Part shown: piece by piece, positions 17,720-26,610 of the stretch
How positions within the stretch are numbered: position 1 is the first letter of the stretch
Layout: every line of letters starts with the position of its first letter
Assembly (NCBI RefSeq): GCF_003815675.1
Contig: NZ_CP033918.1
Coordinates: 4,588,001 to 4,652,000, forward strand
Direction: 5' to 3'
DNA length: 64,000 nucleotides
Source of the DNA: Chryseobacterium sp. G0186
GTDB taxonomy: Bacteria > Bacteroidota > Bacteroidia > Flavobacteriales > Weeksellaceae
Notes under the pieces: generated by a model
What the model was told of the DNA's origin: nothing
The model's input: the letters and a program-made list of their open reading frames with translations, nothing else
Database searches by the model: none
Position numbers and translations under genes: made by a program

Positions 17720-18166
17720 ATGGCAATGTTTAATTATGGTGTTGGCGGAAACGAGGTAAAAGTAGACGCTAATGAAGCTATTCAGGAAATCCAGGAAAAT
17801 AAATCACTGATAGTAAGCCAGCTTACAACAGAAGAATCTTATACCCCTGAAATTGTAACAGGATTAAAAACTGTAGAAGATGTCTTCAAACATTTTCAGC
17901 CTTCAATCTCTGTACAGCATGAAACAGAAGATGGAGGTACAGTTGAAGAAGAATTTCGTTTTCAAAATCTTGGAGACTTTACTCCCAAAAGCCTTACTCA
18001 GAAATCAGACTATCTGCAACAGCTGAGCATGGAACAGGAGCAGTACAACAAAATTGTACGTCAGCTGAAAACAAATAAAATTCTACGCAATATGCTGGAG
18101 AACGATCAGACAAGAGCTGCGTTCATAGAAGTATTGAAAGATGTGGCACAAGAACTTGAAAAATAA
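17720..18166 (+). CDS. tssB: T6SS contractile sheath small subunit TssB
   Basis: A 148-residue protein starting at the ATG at 17720 (MAMFNYGVGG); the longer frame from TTG 17591 adds 43 low-complexity residues and is unlikely. The sequence from GLKTVEDVFKHFQPSISVQ through FRFQNLGDFTPKSL matches the TssB/VipA sheath family as found in the Bacteroidota T6SS subtype iii. With TssC it forms the contractile sheath around the Hcp tube in the cytoplasm. It lies 20 bp upstream of tssC in an obvious operon. Hcp and VgrG are encoded about 25 kb away in this window. Confidence 0.93.
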   Translation: MAMFNYGVGGNEVKVDANEAIQEIQENKSLIVSQLTTEESYTPEIVTGLKTVEDVFKHFQPSISVQHETEDGGTVEEEFRFQNLGDFTPKSLTQKSDYLQQLSMEQEQYNKIVRQLKTNKILRNMLENDQTRAAFIEVLKDVAQELEK

Positions 18167-18186
18167 TTAAAGACTTACATTAAATC

Positions 18187-19548
18187 ATGGATAGCAAATT
18201 ACAGGCGCAAGAAAGCCAGCAGCAGGGTCAGCAGCAACACTCAGGGCAACCGAAGGGAAACCCGCTTGCAGAGCTCAATAAAATGGGAGGTTTTGGCTTT
18301 GTTGAATCCGTTGTGGACGGTATCGCCAATATGAACCCAACAAGAAAAGCCAGAAAGGAAATTTTCCTTAATGATGGTAATAAAGCAGACGAAAGAAAAG
18401 AACTACTTCAGAAAATTAACCTTTGGGTGAGTCTTTTAGAAGGAAGTGAATCCTCAGATAAAATGGCCGATACGTGCAAAACAAAAGCACAACAGGCAGA
18501 TCAGAATCTAAAGAAAAACTTAAAAAATACATTGGATGCCGTTCGTTTGTTGGAAACCAACTACAGAACTGTTGCTCAATTCTATAAAAATACAGAATTA
18601 GACAAAGTAGACAACGTAAGTATTGTTAACGCAAGCATCGATCAGGTTTCAGACCTGGATAATCCTTTATTCATTGATGCAATTTCTGAAGAATTTAAAA
18701 ATTACTACGACCGTTTAGACCTTAGAGATAATTACTCAATTTTAGCAATCCCTGGATATTTAGGATCCAATAAAGTGATTGAGAAATGGGCAAAAATCTG
18801 TAACGAAAACAAGGTAATGATGGTAACAGACTTTGCCAACCTTGATAAACCGGATGATGTAGTAGACTTATTCCATTCCGCAAACCTTACAGGAGGTGAA
18901 CTTCACAGAAGTAACGTTATTATGACGTGTAACTGGCTGGTAGGACGTGGAAAAGCTGAAGAAGTAGGTGAAGAAGATAACGTAGAACTTCCACCTTCCA
19001 CTTCATTAGCCGGAAAAATCCATAAAACCCTAATGTCTCAGGTAGCAGCAGGTAAAAAACATGGTAACATCAACGAAGTAGACGCCGTAAAATTCGAATT
19101 GAAGAAAAGTGAAATCTCTCAGTTAGAAAAAATGGGTCTTGTTCCAATGGTTAACGAATATGGAAAAATTATGGCTTTCTCTGCAAAGACATTATTTACA
19201 GGAGACAATATTGGTCTTCAGACTTATTCCGTAGTTCGTGTATTCGACTATGTAACTAAAGTATTACTGGACTTCCTGAACAGAAGAGCCTTTGAAAACT
19301 GGAATGCTAAAAATGAAGACGATTTGAGAAGACAAATTGTGACTTTCCTTGATAATATCAAAGGACCGGACAAATTGATCGAAAAATTCAAAATCGTTCG
19401 TTTCGAGCAGGACAGAGTAAATAAAGACAGAGTATGGCTGGATATCCGTATGACACCTTATTTCCCAACAAAAAGTTTCGTTATTAAACTAGACGGACAC
19501 AAAGGAGATGATGGTAACGAATGGGATGCAGAATATTCTCAAGAATAA
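18187..19548 (+). CDS. tssC: T6SS contractile sheath large subunit TssC
   Basis: A 453-residue protein of the TssC/VipB family in its Bacteroidota form. It has a Gln-rich N terminus (residues 1-25), a KARKEIFLNDGNKADERKEL segment, a central NPLFIDAISEEFKNYYDR block, and the C-terminal handshake region ending DIRMTPYFPTKSFVIKLDGH. It pairs with TssB to build the sheath. The start ATG follows tssB by 20 bp. A strong terminator closes the pair at 19570, so the downstream lipoprotein is not in the same primary transcript. Confidence 0.94.
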   Translation: MDSKLQAQESQQQGQQQHSGQPKGNPLAELNKMGGFGFVESVVDGIANMNPTRKARKEIFLNDGNKADERKELLQKINLWVSLLEGSESSDKMADTCKTKAQQADQNLKKNLKNTLDAVRLLETNYRTVAQFYKNTELDKVDNVSIVNASIDQVSDLDNPLFIDAISEEFKNYYDRLDLRDNYSILAIPGYLGSNKVIEKWAKICNENKVMMVTDFANLDKPDDVVDLFHSANLTGGELHRSNVIMTCNWLVGRGKAEEVGEEDNVELPPSTSLAGKIHKTLMSQVAAGKKHGNINEVDAVKFELKKSEISQLEKMGLVPMVNEYGKIMAFSAKTLFTGDNIGLQTYSVVRVFDYVTKVLLDFLNRRAFENWNAKNEDDLRRQIVTFLDNIKGPDKLIEKFKIVRFEQDRVNKDRVWLDIRMTPYFPTKSFVIKLDGHKGDDGNEWDAEYSQE

Positions 19549-19569
19549 AAAAACTTATTTTAAATAATG

Positions 19570-19600
19570 AAAACCGATGCAATTTTACATCGGTTTTTTT
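19570..19600 (+). terminator. Rho-independent terminator after tssBC
   Basis: A stem AACCGATG / CATCGGTT with a 7-base loop and a run of seven T. It shows that the longer reading frame of the next gene (from 19577) starts inside a terminator and is not the real start. Confidence 0.85.
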
Positions 19601-19624
19601 CTACCAATATCTATGAAATTTAAT

Positions 19625-20080
19625 ATGAATAAAAAGCTTATCATGGGATTGCCTGCCTTATTAATGGTATTTTTGATAAGTTGTGAAAAAAAATACCAAA
19701 GTCCTGCTAAATACGAAGAAGATCTTTTTGCAGATGAACGCCAGGAAGGAAAGGCATACATCATGAATGAAGAAGAATGTTTTGATGGCAGTGAACTCGT
19801 TATTGCCAGTTCAAATGTAAAGCTTATAGACAGTTCAAAAGGACGCGGAAAGGCTTTTTTTATCTACAAGGTAAGGTCCGGGAAAGTATTGAAAACGGTA
19901 AGGGATTCCACACTGGAGTACCCAATGCAGTTCCTGTCTCCTTATAAATTGAAGCTGAAAGAGGATTCCATGTATGTTTATCTGAAAAACCTTAATGGAT
20001 ATCGTTTAATTGCAAAAGACAGAAACCTTAAATATCAATGGCTAAGAGCTGCGCCGGTATATTCTGTGAAGAAAAACTAA
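19625..20080 (+). CDS. Small lipoprotein of unknown function
   Basis: A 151-residue protein when started at the ATG at 19625 (MNKKLIMGLPALL), giving a compact lipoprotein signal with lipobox FLISCE (Cys near residue 20). The mature part is rich in charged residues and ends KYQWLRAAPVYSVKKN; no known domain is recognised. It lies between the tssBC terminator and mutY. Subtype iii T6SSs include a lipoprotein component, so a link to the secretion system is conceivable, but the terminator between them argues against a simple operon. Confidence 0.75.
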   Translation: MNKKLIMGLPALLMVFLISCEKKYQSPAKYEEDLFADERQEGKAYIMNEEECFDGSELVIASSNVKLIDSSKGRGKAFFIYKVRSGKVLKTVRDSTLEYPMQFLSPYKLKLKEDSMYVYLKNLNGYRLIAKDRNLKYQWLRAAPVYSVKKN

Positions 20081-20088
20081 AATAACCC

Positions 20089-20096
20089 TATCTTTG
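20089..20096 (+). promoter_or_regulatory. Bacteroidota-type -7 box (mutY)
   Basis: TATCTTTG matches TAnnTTTG, followed by GCA as in several other promoters of this window; 65 bp upstream of the mutY start. Confidence 0.5.
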
Positions 20097-20161
20097 CAAC
20101 ATTAAAATAATGCCCGGAAATGAAGAAAGATAATCTCTTCATGGCTTAAACAGATTGATTT

Positions 20162-21196
20162 TTGGAAAAAAATAATACAGGCTCAGAATTTCTTCATGTA
20201 GGAAACAGGCTTTTGGAATGGTATCGGAATAATGCAAGAGATCTGCCTTTCAGACAGACAAAAGACCCCTATAAAATCTGGATTTGTGAAATTGTATTTC
20301 AGCAGACAAGAATTAATCAGGGATTAAACCATTACAATAATTTTATTAAAAGATTTCCGGACGTCAAAACCTTGGCAGAAGCTGAGGAAAATGAAGTTTT
20401 GCTTTACTGGAAAGGATTGGGCTATTATTCAAGGGCAATCAATATCCATAAGGCAGCCCAACAGATCATGAATGATTACCAGGGCGTATTTCCGGCTCAG
20501 TATGAAGAGATTCTAAAATTAAAGGGAGTAGGGAAGTATACGGCTGCAGCTGTTTCAAGCATTTGCTTCGGAGGAAAAATGCCTGCTGTGGACGGGAACT
20601 TTTACCGTGTTTTGAGCCGTTTCTTTGCAGATGATTTTGATATTTCCAATTCAAGGGCATTTACTTACTTTTCAGAACTGGCAGCTTTGGTGATGCCTGA
20701 TAATGTTGGAGACTTCAATCAGGCAATGATGGACATTGGTTCTGAGATCTGTAAACCGAAGAATCCTCTTTGTGGAGAATGCCCGATCAATGAAGACTGC
20801 CTTGCATTTTCTCTGCAAAAAATATCCGAATACCCTGTAAAAACAAAAAAAGTAAAGGCTGAAGATCTTGCTTTGACCTATTATTTTGTTCACAGAAACG
20901 GGCAATTTTTAATCCGTCAGCGAGGGGATGACTTCATCTGGAAAAAATTATTTGAATTTCCATCATCTATTTCTACTGAAATGGAAGCATTCATTACCCA
21001 TTCAAAAACAATTTCCCACAAGCTGACCCACAAGAACTTAAGTATTGAAATCTTTAATATACATGTAGTTTCAGAAGATCTCTGGAATCATTTTATTACT
21101 GAAAATCAATATGAAATTACAGACATTCAGGGATCTCACGAAAAATCCTTTCCGAAGCCTCTGGAAAATTACATTCAAAACTCATTGAAAGACTGA
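20162..21196 (+). CDS. mutY: A/G-specific adenine DNA glycosylase
   Basis: A 344-residue MutY. The glycosylase domain has the catalytic Glu in ICEIVFQQTRINQG (about residues 40-53), the helix-hairpin-helix LKGVGKYTAAAV and the catalytic Asp in VDGNFYRVLSR. The 4Fe-4S cluster has the expected C-x6-C-x2-C-x5-C spacing (CKPKNPLCGECPINEDC). A C-terminal NUDIX-like domain recognises 8-oxoG opposite the adenine. The start is an unusual TTG at 20162; no better ATG lies in frame nearby. The gene is directly upstream of gldD, the conserved order in Flavobacteriia. Confidence 0.95.
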   Translation: MEKNNTGSEFLHVGNRLLEWYRNNARDLPFRQTKDPYKIWICEIVFQQTRINQGLNHYNNFIKRFPDVKTLAEAEENEVLLYWKGLGYYSRAINIHKAAQQIMNDYQGVFPAQYEEILKLKGVGKYTAAAVSSICFGGKMPAVDGNFYRVLSRFFADDFDISNSRAFTYFSELAALVMPDNVGDFNQAMMDIGSEICKPKNPLCGECPINEDCLAFSLQKISEYPVKTKKVKAEDLALTYYFVHRNGQFLIRQRGDDFIWKKLFEFPSSISTEMEAFITHSKTISHKLTHKNLSIEIFNIHVVSEDLWNHFITENQYEITDIQGSHEKSFPKPLENYIQNSLKD

Positions 21197-21228
21197 AATT
21201 TGTCTTCCGAAATCTAAAATCTAATTTG

Positions 21229-21236
21229 TACTTTTG
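21229..21236 (+). promoter_or_regulatory. -7 box placed directly before the gldD start
   Basis: TACTTTTG matches TAnnTTTG, followed by CAAA and then the ATG at 21241. With normal Bacteroidota spacing transcription would begin at or next to the start codon, so this promoter would give a leaderless or nearly leaderless mRNA. Confidence 0.45.
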
Positions 21237-21240
21237 CAAA

Positions 21241-21798
21241 ATGATTAAAAAAGTCATTTTTATTTTTGTATCACTACTTTTAATTTCATGTGGAAAAGAT
21301 CCGGTTCCGAAACCTTATGGTGAACTGCGTCTGGAATACCCGGCACCGAAATATCAAAAGTTTGAAAACAACTGTGCCTATACATTTGAATATTCAGATT
21401 TTGCTACTATTACTGCAGCTAAAAAACCTTGTTGGTATTATTTGAATTATCCTAAAATGAATGCAAAGGTGTTTGTAACCTATTATCCGATACAGAATGA
21501 CTTTGCAGAACACATCAAGGAAGCTGAAAAGATGGTGTATGAACATACCATTAAAGCCAGTTCCATAGATACAAAATCCTTTGAATACCCTGAAAAGAAA
21601 GTATACGGGAATTTCTATGAACTGAAAGGACAGAGTGCCTCCAATCTTCAATTTTACATTACAGACAGTTCGAAGCACTTCGTAACTGCTTATTTATACT
21701 TTAATACGAGACCGAAACCGGACTCTCTGGCTCCTGCAGTGAACTATATCAAAAACGATATGAAGCACTTGCTGGATTCTTTTGAATGGAAAAAATAA
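21241..21798 (+). CDS. gldD: Gliding motility lipoprotein GldD
   Basis: A 185-residue lipoprotein (lipobox LLISCG, Cys about residue 17). The mature protein starts PVPKPYGELRLEYP and has the pattern YQKFENNCAYTFEYSDFA and KPCWYYLNYPKMNA that I associate with GldD, required for gliding motility in Flavobacterium. Its position just after mutY supports this. The ATG at 21241 is chosen over the TTG at 21226, because the extra residues would precede the signal peptide and overlap the promoter box. Many Chryseobacterium keep gld genes without visible gliding. Confidence 0.9.
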   Translation: MIKKVIFIFVSLLLISCGKDPVPKPYGELRLEYPAPKYQKFENNCAYTFEYSDFATITAAKKPCWYYLNYPKMNAKVFVTYYPIQNDFAEHIKEAEKMVYEHTIKASSIDTKSFEYPEKKVYGNFYELKGQSASNLQFYITDSSKHFVTAYLYFNTRPKPDSLAPAVNYIKNDMKHLLDSFEWKK

Positions 21799-21825
21799 TT
21801 ACTTTTAATATACATTGAAAAATAT

Positions 21826-22749
21826 ATGAAACTTTTAGTTGTAGGAAGTGTTGCATTTGATGCAATTGAAACACCATTTGGTAAAACGGACAAGATTTTA
21901 GGAGGTGCAGCCACTTATATTGGGATCACTTCATCTATTTTAGGCGTTAAATCAGGTATCGTTTCTGTAGTAGGAGGAGACTTTCCACAGGAACACCTTG
22001 ATATGTTTACAAACAGAGAAGTAAACATCGAAGGAATTGAAATTGTAAAAGAAGGAAAAACGTTTTTCTGGTCAGGAAAATACCACAATGATTTGAACAC
22101 CAGAGATACTTTGGCGACAGAGGTAAATGTGTTGGAAAACTTTGATCCGAAAATTCCTGATTCAATGCAGGATGCCGAAATTTTATTACTTGGAAACCTA
22201 CACCCTGGAGTTCAGTTATCTGTATTGGAAAAAATGAATAAGCGTCCTAAGCTTGTTATCCTTGATACAATGAACTTCTGGATGGATTCTGCATGGGATA
22301 TCTTAATGGATATGATTGCAAAAACAGATGTAATTACCATCAATGATGAGGAGGCAAGACAGCTTTCAGGAGAATATTCTCTGGTAAAAGCAGCTAAAAA
22401 GATCCACACAATGGGACCTGAGTACGTGATCATCAAGAAAGGAGAACACGGAGCTTTATTGTTCCATGACAATAAAGTATTTGCTATCCCGGCACTTCCG
22501 TTGGAAGATGTTTTTGATCCAACTGGAGCTGGAGATACATTTGCCGGAGGATTTGCAGCTTACCTTGCTAAAAAAGAAAAAATTGATTTTGATACCATGA
22601 AATCTGCTCTTATCGTAGGTTCTGCAATGGCTTCATTCACGGTAGAAAAATTCGGAACAGAAAGAATAGAAGAAGTAAACGAATCAGATATGTTCAGCAG
22701 ATTGAGACAATTCAAAGAATTGACGACATTTGATATTGAACTGCAGTAA
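21826..22749 (+). CDS. PfkB-family carbohydrate/nucleoside kinase
   Basis: A 307-residue cytoplasmic ribokinase-like kinase. It shows the GG hinge motif near the N terminus (DKILGGAATYIGITSS) and the C-terminal signature DPTGAGDTFAGGFAAYL with the catalytic Asp in GAGD. Substrate may be a sugar or nucleoside; the sequence does not decide. It starts 27 bp after gldD and may share its transcript. No other sugar-metabolism gene is adjacent. Confidence 0.88.
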   Translation: MKLLVVGSVAFDAIETPFGKTDKILGGAATYIGITSSILGVKSGIVSVVGGDFPQEHLDMFTNREVNIEGIEIVKEGKTFFWSGKYHNDLNTRDTLATEVNVLENFDPKIPDSMQDAEILLLGNLHPGVQLSVLEKMNKRPKLVILDTMNFWMDSAWDILMDMIAKTDVITINDEEARQLSGEYSLVKAAKKIHTMGPEYVIIKKGEHGALLFHDNKVFAIPALPLEDVFDPTGAGDTFAGGFAAYLAKKEKIDFDTMKSALIVGSAMASFTVEKFGTERIEEVNESDMFSRLRQFKELTTFDIELQ

Positions 22750-22783
22750 ATAAGTCTTTTTAAGAAATATTTATAATAAAAAA

Positions 22784-22815
22784 TTGAGTGTAATTCGTTA
22801 AGAATTCTAAATTTG
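22784..22815 (+). promoter_or_regulatory. Promoter of the SurA-like gene
   Basis: TTG (22784-22786), 21-bp spacer, TAAATTTG (22808-22815): a full match to the Bacteroidota -33/-7 arrangement, 20 bp upstream of the start codon at 22836. Confidence 0.65.
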
Positions 22816-22835
22816 CAACTTGTTAAAATAGTAAA

Positions 22836-24203
22836 ATGACAAATAAACTAAAAATCACTTATCTTCTTGGGATTTTCATCATGATTTTTTCTTCCAATAT
22901 GATGAATGCCCAGCTAAAACCAGGAGATTTAGTGGATGGTATTGCTGCTGTTATCGGAGATGAGATTGTTTTGGAATCAGATGTAACCGAGCAGATGAAT
23001 TATGGAAAACAGCAGGGAGCTACCAACACAGATAAGTGTGAGTTCCTTGAAAACCTTATCAGTAATAAACTTCTTGTATACGAAGCAAAAAAGGATACAT
23101 TAATTGAAAACCGTTCTGCAGCGATCAAGGAGCAGGCTAATGCAAAATACCGTCAGTTGCTTTCTCAATTTCCGGATGAAAAAACATTACTTGCTGCTTA
23201 TAAGTTCAGAAATTCTTATGAAATGAGAAATGCCATCGAAAAAATCGATACAGACCAATATTACGGGCAGGCAAAATATCAAAGAGTTACTGAAAAGGCG
23301 GACGTAACACCAAATGAGGTTACTGATTTCTTCAATATGTATAAAATGCAGTTGCCACAAGTAAAAGATGAGATTACCTTAGCTCAGATCATGATCTATC
23401 CTGCTCTAACAGAGGCTCACAAACAGGATCTTATCAATAGGCTGAAAAAAATCAAACAGGATATTATTGGTGGAGAAACTTTTGAAAGCCAGGCAAGAAT
23501 TTATTCTGAAGATGAGGGGTCTGCTTCCAATGGCGGATTATATAAAAACATCAACAAAGGACAGATGGTGAAGCCATTTGAGGCTGCTGCACTAAACCTT
23601 CAGGAAAATGAGATCTCTGACCCTATTGAATCTGAATTTGGATACCATATCATTCAGCTATTGAAGAGATCAGGTAAAGTATATGACGCAAGACATATTT
23701 TGCTAAAGGCTACACCAACAGATGAGGAACTTAAAACTGCAAAAGTAAAATTAGACAGTATCAGAGGTTTGATTATAGATGGTAAGATAACATTTAAAGA
23801 TGCAGCATTCAAGTATTCTGATGATAAAAAAACCAAGTTCAATGCAGGAATTATTCCTGGTGCTGACGGTTCTGATAAAATTGAAAGAGAAAGTATCCCT
23901 GGAACAATCAGCTACGAATTGGCAGGTTTGAATAAAGGAGATATGACAACGGCTTTTGAAGATGAAGAAAACAGAAGAAAGGCGGTAAAGATCATTAAAA
24001 TTGAAGATGTTATTCCTGCACACCAGATCACACTGGAAACAGACTTTAGCAGAATCAAGCAGATGGCACTCAACAAAAAGAAAAATGAAATGGTTGAGAA
24101 GTTTGTTAACTCTAGGCTACCAACAACATTCATTTCTATCGACGGACGTTACGATAACTGTAACTTTAAATCCAACTGGAAGAAAGAGTCAATCAAAAAA
24201 TAA
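22836..24203 (+). CDS. SurA-like periplasmic chaperone / parvulin peptidyl-prolyl isomerase
   Basis: A 455-residue exported protein (signal peptide ending near MMNAQ). The SurA N-terminal domain is at about 27-160 (VDGIAAVIGDEIVLESDV). Two parvulin domains follow: one around ITLAQIMIYP with SEDEGSASNGGLYKN and FGYHIIQLL, and a second around YDARHILLKATPT. It should assist folding of outer-membrane beta-barrels. It has a good promoter and ends in a terminator, so it is monocistronic. The essential role of SurA-type proteins makes it a housekeeping gene. Confidence 0.93.
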   Translation: MTNKLKITYLLGIFIMIFSSNMMNAQLKPGDLVDGIAAVIGDEIVLESDVTEQMNYGKQQGATNTDKCEFLENLISNKLLVYEAKKDTLIENRSAAIKEQANAKYRQLLSQFPDEKTLLAAYKFRNSYEMRNAIEKIDTDQYYGQAKYQRVTEKADVTPNEVTDFFNMYKMQLPQVKDEITLAQIMIYPALTEAHKQDLINRLKKIKQDIIGGETFESQARIYSEDEGSASNGGLYKNINKGQMVKPFEAAALNLQENEISDPIESEFGYHIIQLLKRSGKVYDARHILLKATPTDEELKTAKVKLDSIRGLIIDGKITFKDAAFKYSDDKKTKFNAGIIPGADGSDKIERESIPGTISYELAGLNKGDMTTAFEDEENRRKAVKIIKIEDVIPAHQITLETDFSRIKQMALNKKKNEMVEKFVNSRLPTTFISIDGRYDNCNFKSNWKKESIKK

Positions 24204-24207
24204 AATC

Positions 24208-24239
24208 AAAAACCTTCAGAATTTCTGGAGGTTTTTTTT
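24208..24239 (+). terminator. Rho-independent terminator after the SurA-like gene
   Basis: Stem AAAACCTTCAGAA / TTTCTGGAGGTTTT with a run of eight T. Confidence 0.8.
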
Positions 24240-24349
24240 AGGAATATACTTAAGTGGTGAAAAACAAATAAATCTTTCCTTGCTAAATTTAAATATCTGT
24301 TGCTATACATTTAAACAGTACTTTTTATATATTTACTCAAACAGACAAG

Positions 24350-24856
24350 ATGGATTACCCTTTTTATCTTAAAGAGTTTCGTTCTGCCATATCAAAAGTT
24401 TCTAACGAAGAATTAGAGATTTGTGGCTTAAAAATAGCGATAGATATTGTTTTGGAATCGGTAGCACTTAAAGTTTATAAACCAGAATGGTCTAGTGATT
24501 TGCAGTCACCACTCCATGCAAAAGGACGAATATTCTTTTCAATCTGGATCAGTGATGAAACTATTAGGCAAGGAAAAATGTATTATAATATCCATGCTTT
24601 AAAGCTAAGAGAATTGAAAGACTATTCACTATCCAGCAGAAATTTCGCACAGGATTTTAGAAGTGAATTTCTGAAATATCAAAAAGACTGGCCTAATGTA
24701 AGGGTAAACTTTGGTCCATTGACTTTAATGCAGGGGTGGGTTGACCTTAAAGCAGAGGATTTGCAGGAAAATATAGCGGAACTGGTTCAAAAATTTTTAA
24801 AAATCAGTTCAATGATAGATATAGCGTTAGCGCCCTATAAAAAAAGTAAGATTTAG
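24350..24856 (+). CDS. Hypothetical cytoplasmic protein
   Basis: A 168-residue protein with no signal peptide and no membrane segment. The pattern is alpha/beta with an amphipathic C terminus. The central stretch (KGRIFFSIWISDETIRQGKM, then YYNIHALKLREL) and the tail (FGPLTLMQGWVDL) look like a compact folded domain, but I do not recognise the family. It stands alone between the SurA terminator and the NMO-type gene. Confidence 0.65.
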   Translation: MDYPFYLKEFRSAISKVSNEELEICGLKIAIDIVLESVALKVYKPEWSSDLQSPLHAKGRIFFSIWISDETIRQGKMYYNIHALKLRELKDYSLSSRNFAQDFRSEFLKYQKDWPNVRVNFGPLTLMQGWVDLKAEDLQENIAELVQKFLKISSMIDIALAPYKKSKI

Positions 24857-24957
24857 TAGATTTTCTAACGAATAGGAATGTCTTACAATCATTGTTTTTA
24901 GTATTTTTACATATGAGCAATTTTATAGATTTCAATTCGGCAAAAAAACTACATGAT

Positions 24958-25902
24958 ATGCAGGCTAACCAAAATAGAATTTCAGAACTTTTCAATATAA
25001 AATATCCAATTATTCAGGCCGGGATGATCTGGCACTCAGGATGGAGATTGGCATCAGCCGTTTCCAATTGTGGAGGGCTGGGATTAATAGGAGCTGGAAG
25101 TATGTATCCGGATATCCTAAGAGAAAACATCCAAAAGTGTAAACAGGCAACGGATAAACCTTTTGGGATCAATGTCCCTATGTTGTATCCTAATCTTGAA
25201 GAGATTATTCAGATTATTTTGGAGGAGGGAGTGAAAATCGTATTTACTTCAGCCGGAAACCCGAAAACTTATACAGAAACCTTACAGAAAGAGGGAATAA
25301 AGGTTGCTCACGTAGTTTCTTCTACAAAATTTGCAGTAAAATGTGAAGAAGCAGGAGTAGACGCTGTCGTAGCCGAAGGCTTTGAAGCCGGTGGGCACAA
25401 CGGGAGGGATGAAACAACCACATTCTGCCTGATCCCGAATGTAAAAAAGCATATTTCAAAACCTTTAATTGCAGCAGGTGGAATTGCCTTAGGGTCACAA
25501 ATGAAAGCAGCCATGATGTTAGGCGCGGATGGTGTTCAGATTGGTTCCCGTTTTGCAGCTACCACTGAAGCCAGTGCCCATGACAACTGGAAAAGAAAAA
25601 TAACAGAACTTCAGGAGGGAGATACCCATCTTACCCTAAAGGAATTAGCTCCCGTAAGAATGGTCAAGAATAAATTCTTCAATGAATTGGAGGAAATCTA
25701 TCAGGAAGGAAGAAATAAAGAAGCTTTAATCACTTCATTAGGCAGAGCAAGAGCAAAACGCGGAATGTTTGAGGGTGATATGGAGGATGGCGAACTGGAA
25801 ATAGGACAGGTTTCTGCCCTGATCAATGATATCCTTCCCGTAGAAACAGTCTTTAACCAACTTTTAAAAGAATTTGAAGAAACAAAAATACCAACATTAT
25901 AA
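24958..25902 (+). CDS. Nitronate monooxygenase / 2-nitropropane dioxygenase family flavoprotein
   Basis: A 314-residue FMN-dependent TIM-barrel protein when started at the ATG at 24958 (MQANQNRISELF), which matches the usual N terminus leading to IKYPIIQAGM. An ATG at 24913 would add 15 residues but sits within 3 bp of a promoter-like TATTTTTA. Family motifs: GGLGLIGAGSM, GFEAGGHNGR (with the His of the active site), AAGGIALG and LGADGVQIGSRFAATTEA. The fold also covers FabK-type enoyl-ACP reductases, so the substrate is not certain. It ends in a terminator shared with the Lrp gene. Confidence 0.88.
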   Translation: MQANQNRISELFNIKYPIIQAGMIWHSGWRLASAVSNCGGLGLIGAGSMYPDILRENIQKCKQATDKPFGINVPMLYPNLEEIIQIILEEGVKIVFTSAGNPKTYTETLQKEGIKVAHVVSSTKFAVKCEEAGVDAVVAEGFEAGGHNGRDETTTFCLIPNVKKHISKPLIAAGGIALGSQMKAAMMLGADGVQIGSRFAATTEASAHDNWKRKITELQEGDTHLTLKELAPVRMVKNKFFNELEEIYQEGRNKEALITSLGRARAKRGMFEGDMEDGELEIGQVSALINDILPVETVFNQLLKEFEETKIPTL

Positions 25903-25905
25903 TCA

Positions 25906-25937
25906 ACAGGAATCCTAATCAGGGTTCCTTTTTTTGT
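25906..25937. terminator. Terminator between convergent genes
   Basis: Stem AGGAATCCT / AGGGTTCCT with a T run on the plus strand; lies between the NMO-type gene and the Lrp gene. Confidence 0.7.
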
Positions 25938-25938
25938 A

Positions 25939-26400
25939 TTAAAAATGAAGCTCTGTAGACTGTTTAATAGTACTCATCACAAAGGAACTTTTGATTTTGC
26001 TAATATGAGGAATCACAGACAGTTTCGTCGCAATGAAATCACTAAAAGCTTCAGGACTTTGTACAACAACTTTTAAGATATAATCGAAAATGCCACCTGT
26101 GATATAAGCTTCTACCACTTCATCCAAAGTAGCGATCCTTTTAGAAAACTCCTCTACATACTCAATCTGTTGGCTGTTGAGAGATACTGTAATAATCACT
26201 GTAAAGTTTAATCCTACTTTTTTGGGATCAATTAAAGCTACATAATTAGTGATGTAGCCCTCATTTTCAAGCTTTTTAATTTTGTCATAGATAGATGTAC
26301 GTGACATGTTTAGCCTTTCTGTAAGATCAGTAATATCAAATCTTGAACTTTTCTGAAGAGCCCTTAGCAGTTCAAGTTCCTGTTTTCCTAATTTGTCCAT
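25939..26400 (-). CDS. Lrp/AsnC-family transcriptional regulator
   Basis: A 153-residue regulator with an N-terminal winged helix-turn-helix (FDITDLTERLNMSRTSIYDK, about 18-40) and a C-terminal RAM/AsnC ligand-binding domain (GLNFTVIITVSL, VVEAYITGGIFDYILKVVV). Members sense amino acids and act as dimers or octamers. It is divergent from the interrupted hydrolase gene, with a 188-bp intergenic region containing the hydrolase promoter, so that gene is a candidate target. Confidence 0.92.
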   Translation of the reverse strand: MDKLGKQELELLRALQKSSRFDITDLTERLNMSRTSIYDKIKKLENEGYITNYVALIDPKKVGLNFTVIITVSLNSQQIEYVEEFSKRIATLDEVVEAYITGGIFDYILKVVVQSPEAFSDFIATKLSVIPHISKIKSSFVMSTIKQSTELHF

Positions 26401-26524
26401 CCGGATTTTTTCCGATAAATATATAAAAATATTATATGTTTTGAACTTTGTTGGTTTTTAAATTTAAATACATGGAATTTTTACATATTTTAAATTTATA
26501 TTTCCTATTTATTTCGTTATTTGA

Positions 26525-26532
26525 TACTTTTG
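26525..26532 (+). promoter_or_regulatory. -7 box of the interrupted hydrolase gene
   Basis: TACTTTTG matches TAnnTTTG and lies 56 bp upstream of the original hydrolase ATG at 26589. The IS982 element now separates this promoter from the gene body. Confidence 0.5.
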
Positions 26533-26588
26533 TTGGGATTTAAATCATTTGTTATTTTAAATAATTAGCATAAGAGATCAATATAAAA

Positions 26589-26610
26589 ATGATACAGAAT
26601 AATATAATAA
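26589..26610 (+). pseudogene. Detached 5' end of the alpha/beta-hydrolase gene
   Basis: The ATG at 26589 reads M-I-Q-N-N-I-I and one more base before the IS982 end. If the element and one copy of the 7-bp duplication are removed, this frame runs straight into the hydrolase body (I-N-I-N-G-K-G-L), giving a normal N terminus. Confidence 0.85.
26604..26610. repeat. Target-site duplication, left copy
   Basis: ATAATAA, repeated at 27582-27588 on the other side of the element. Confidence 0.85.

Noticed and set aside
24001..24372. Open frame of 123 codons on the plus strand
   Set aside because: It overlaps the SurA 3' end and its terminator and is out of frame with both genes.
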